A DNA stretch of 7,245 nt from Bacillota bacterium. GTDB taxonomy: Bacteria; Bacillota_G; Limnochordia; DTU010. Shown in pieces: positions 6,398-7,245 of this stretch (position 1 is the stretch's first letter; each line of letters starts with the position of its first letter). The stretch lies in the NCBI GenBank assembly GCA_012799255.1, contig JAAZLQ010000091.1:1-7245 (forward strand), in the 5' to 3' direction. The notes under the pieces are model-generated. The model was not told where the DNA came from. It made no database searches and saw only the letters and a list, made by a program, of their open reading frames with translations. Both the position numbers and the translations under genes were made by a program.

Positions 6398-7009
6398 ATG
6401 GCTTCTCAACGTTTAATTGTAGCTAGCCATAACTCACACAAAATTCAAGAAATCAAGGAACTCACATCCCACCTAGGTTTTGAGGTGCTGGGGCTCTCCG
6501 AGTTGGGCGAGTTTCCGGAAGTCATTGAAGACGGAGCTACTTTTCGGGAAAATGCCAAAAAGAAAGCGGTAGAAATATCCCGGGTTGTAGGCGACCTGGT
6601 GTTAGCTGATGACTCTGGTCTAGAGGTTGACGCCCTAAATGGTGCCCCTGGAGTATATTCGGCACGCTTTGCTGGGGAGCCCACAAACGATGGCCTGAAT
6701 AATGAACTCTTGTTAGAAAAAATGGCTCATGTACCTTTCGAGAAGCGGGGCGCACAGTTTCGGTGTGTGATGGCTTTGGCAACTCCTCAAGGGCAAGTAG
6801 AGTTTTCGGAAGGAATTTGTCGTGGGATCATTACCTTTGAGCCCAGAGGTTCGCAAGGTTTTGGCTATGATCCCCTGTTCTTAATTCCGGAGTTGGGTCA
6901 AACCTTTGCAGAACTTGGCCCAGAAGTTAAAAATGAAATAAGTCATAGATCCCTAGCTATGCAGGGAATGCTTAAAGTAATTCGAGGATTTACTGTTGAC
7001 ATTTGCTAG
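6398..7009 (+). CDS. rdgB: Non-canonical purine NTP pyrophosphatase (RdgB/Ham1/YsnA family)
   Basis: Hydrolyses dITP, ITP and XTP to monophosphates plus pyrophosphate, keeping deaminated purines out of DNA and RNA; a cytoplasmic, Mg-dependent dimer. It is 203 residues, a normal length. Motifs: LIVASHNSHKIQEI (6-19) with the S-x-N-x-x-K nucleotide-binding pattern, the catalytic/metal DDSGLEVDALNGAPGVYSAR beginning D71-D72, GFGYDPLF (154-161), TFAEL followed by KNEISHR (S182-H183-R184). The common Lys after SHR (SHRxKA) is Leu here (SHRSLA), a position I believe is variable. The ribosome binding site GGAGG (6386-6390) is inside rph, seven bases before the ATG, and the ATG abuts the rph TAA, so translation is probably coupled. 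It is the last protein gene of the operon, and its final codons contain the -35 element of the tRNA promoter. No terminator follows, so read-through into the tRNA genes is possible. Confidence 0.97.
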   Translation: MASQRLIVASHNSHKIQEIKELTSHLGFEVLGLSELGEFPEVIEDGATFRENAKKKAVEISRVVGDLVLADDSGLEVDALNGAPGVYSARFAGEPTNDGLNNELLLEKMAHVPFEKRGAQFRCVMALATPQGQVEFSEGICRGIITFEPRGSQGFGYDPLFLIPELGQTFAELGPEVKNEISHRSLAMQGMLKVIRGFTVDIC

Positions 7010-7025
7010 GGTTCTGTGATAATAT
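6996..7025 (+). promoter_or_regulatory. tRNA cluster promoter, starting inside the rdgB 3' end
   Basis: A perfect -35 TTGACA (6996-7001) lies in the last codons of rdgB. Overlapping -10 choices follow: GATAAT (7018-7023, 16-base spacing, preceded by the extended TGT at 7015-7017) or TAATAT (7020-7025, 18-base spacing). Transcription would begin near 7030, about 28 bases before tRNA-Pro, a normal leader for processing by RNase P. Confidence 0.7.
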
Positions 7026-7053
7026 TGACATTGTCAGTTTGGGAAAACATTAT
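7025..7053 (+). promoter_or_regulatory. second TTGACA with overlapping palindrome; doubtful tandem promoter or operator
   Basis: A second perfect TTGACA (7025-7030) is followed at 17 bases by CATTAT (7048-7053), four of six matches. Initiation would fall near 7060, just inside the mature tRNA, so use as a promoter for tRNA-Pro is doubtful. The hexamer is part of an 11-base palindrome, TGACA-T-TGTCA (7026-7036), and the octamer TTGACATT repeats at 6996 and 7025. Confidence 0.3.
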
Positions 7054-7057
7054 ACGT

Positions 7058-7135
7058 CGGGGCGTGGCGCAGTTTGGCTAGCGCGCCTGCCTTGGGAGCA
7101 GGAGGCCGGAGGTTCAAATCCTCTCGCCCCGACCA
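7058..7135 (+). tRNA. tRNA-Pro (anticodon UGG), CCA encoded
   Basis: The cloverleaf is complete. The acceptor CGGGGCG (7058-7064) pairs perfectly with CGCCCCG (7125-7131), followed by A and encoded CCA. The D stem is GCGC/GCGC with loop AGTTTGGCTA. The anticodon stem CCTGC/GCAGG is perfect and the loop CTTGGGA places TGG at 7093-7095. The variable loop is AGGCC. The T stem GGAGG/CCTCT has one G-U pair and loop TTCAAAT. UGG can read all four proline codons by wobble. Confidence 0.97.
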
Positions 7136-7140
7136 TCTCT

Positions 7141-7214
7141 GCGGGTGTAGCTCAATGGTAGAGCACCGGCCTTCCAAGCCAGTCGCGAGGGTTCGATCCC
7201 CTTCACCCGCTCCA
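7141..7214 (+). tRNA. tRNA-Gly (anticodon UCC), CCA encoded
   Basis: The acceptor GCGGGTG (7141-7147) pairs perfectly with CACCCGC (7204-7210), followed by T and encoded CCA. The D stem is GCTC/GAGC with loop AATGGTA. The anticodon loop CTTCCAA places TCC at 7173-7175. The T stem GAGGG/CCCTT has one G-U pair and loop TTCGATC. The anticodon stem CCGGC/GCCAG contains one C-A mismatch (7167 with 7181, tRNA positions 28 and 42). It lies five bases after tRNA-Pro, so the two are surely co-transcribed. Confidence 0.96.
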
Positions 7215-7224
7215 GAAAATGCAG

Positions 7225-7245
7225 GCGCCTGTAGCTCAGGGGATA
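7225..7245 (+). tRNA. tRNA start, probably tRNA-Arg, cut by window edge
   Basis: GCGCCTG (acceptor 5' strand), TA, the D stem GCTC and the start of a D loop (AGGGGATA) follow ten bases after tRNA-Gly. This is a normal tRNA beginning. The anticodon is outside the window; the acceptor and D-loop sequence resemble bacterial tRNA-Arg genes, but identity is a guess. Confidence 0.8.

Noticed and set aside
7010..7057. Intrinsic terminator after rdgB
   Set aside because: The only symmetry is a short palindrome with a one-base centre and no following T-run, so it cannot form a terminator hairpin.
1..7245. Mobile element, CRISPR array or defence system
   Set aside because: No transposase, integrase, terminal repeats, regularly spaced repeats or unknown multi-gene module is present; every long frame is a recognised conserved family. 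A tRNA cluster can host integrations, but none is visible up to the window edge.

Overview
The window looks like a chromosomal stretch of a spore-forming, Gram-positive Bacillota member, probably of the broad clostridial kind. The evidence is strong purine-rich ribosome binding sites, a GerMN-domain protein next to an N-acetylmuramoyl-L-alanine amidase with a copper-amine-oxidase-like N-terminal domain, and a gene neighbourhood that recalls racE-gerM-rph-ysnA of Bacillus subtilis (comparison from memory). I cannot name genus or species from sequence alone. No plasmid, phage, insertion sequence or CRISPR signal is visible.

Layout. Positions 1-310 (minus strand) hold the first two thirds of smpB (trans-translation), which runs off the left edge. 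A 255-base divergent intergenic region (311-565) carries a clear minus-strand -10 element and a 7-bp inverted repeat around the smpB ribosome binding site, plus weak plus-strand promoter candidates. From 566 to 7009 seven plus-strand genes are packed with gaps of 0-30 bases: a secreted cell-wall amidase, a membrane-anchored GerMN protein, glutamate racemase (murI), UDP-MurNAc-L-alanine:D-glutamate ligase (murD), the beta subunit of a two-subunit Fe-S fumarase/tartrate dehydratase, ribonuclease PH (rph) and the RdgB/Ham1 house-cleaning NTP pyrophosphatase. A good promoter starting inside the 3' end of rdgB leads into a tRNA cluster: tRNA-Pro(UGG), tRNA-Gly(UCC) and the start of a third tRNA, probably Arg, cut by the right edge. 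I see no intrinsic terminator anywhere in the window.

How the genes fit together. MurI makes D-glutamate and MurD attaches it to UDP-MurNAc-L-Ala, so two consecutive suppliers of peptidoglycan precursor sit side by side, downstream of a wall hydrolase and a sporulation-type domain protein. RNase PH (tRNA 3'-end trimming) lies just upstream of tRNA genes that encode their own CCA. The fumarase beta subunit is the metabolic outlier: its partner alpha subunit is not in the window.

This is mostly conserved housekeeping content and I do not see a wholly new system. The best leads are the split fumarase, the murI-murD pair with variant MurD motifs, the inverted repeat enclosing the smpB ribosome binding site, and the promoter/palindrome arrangement before the tRNA genes.
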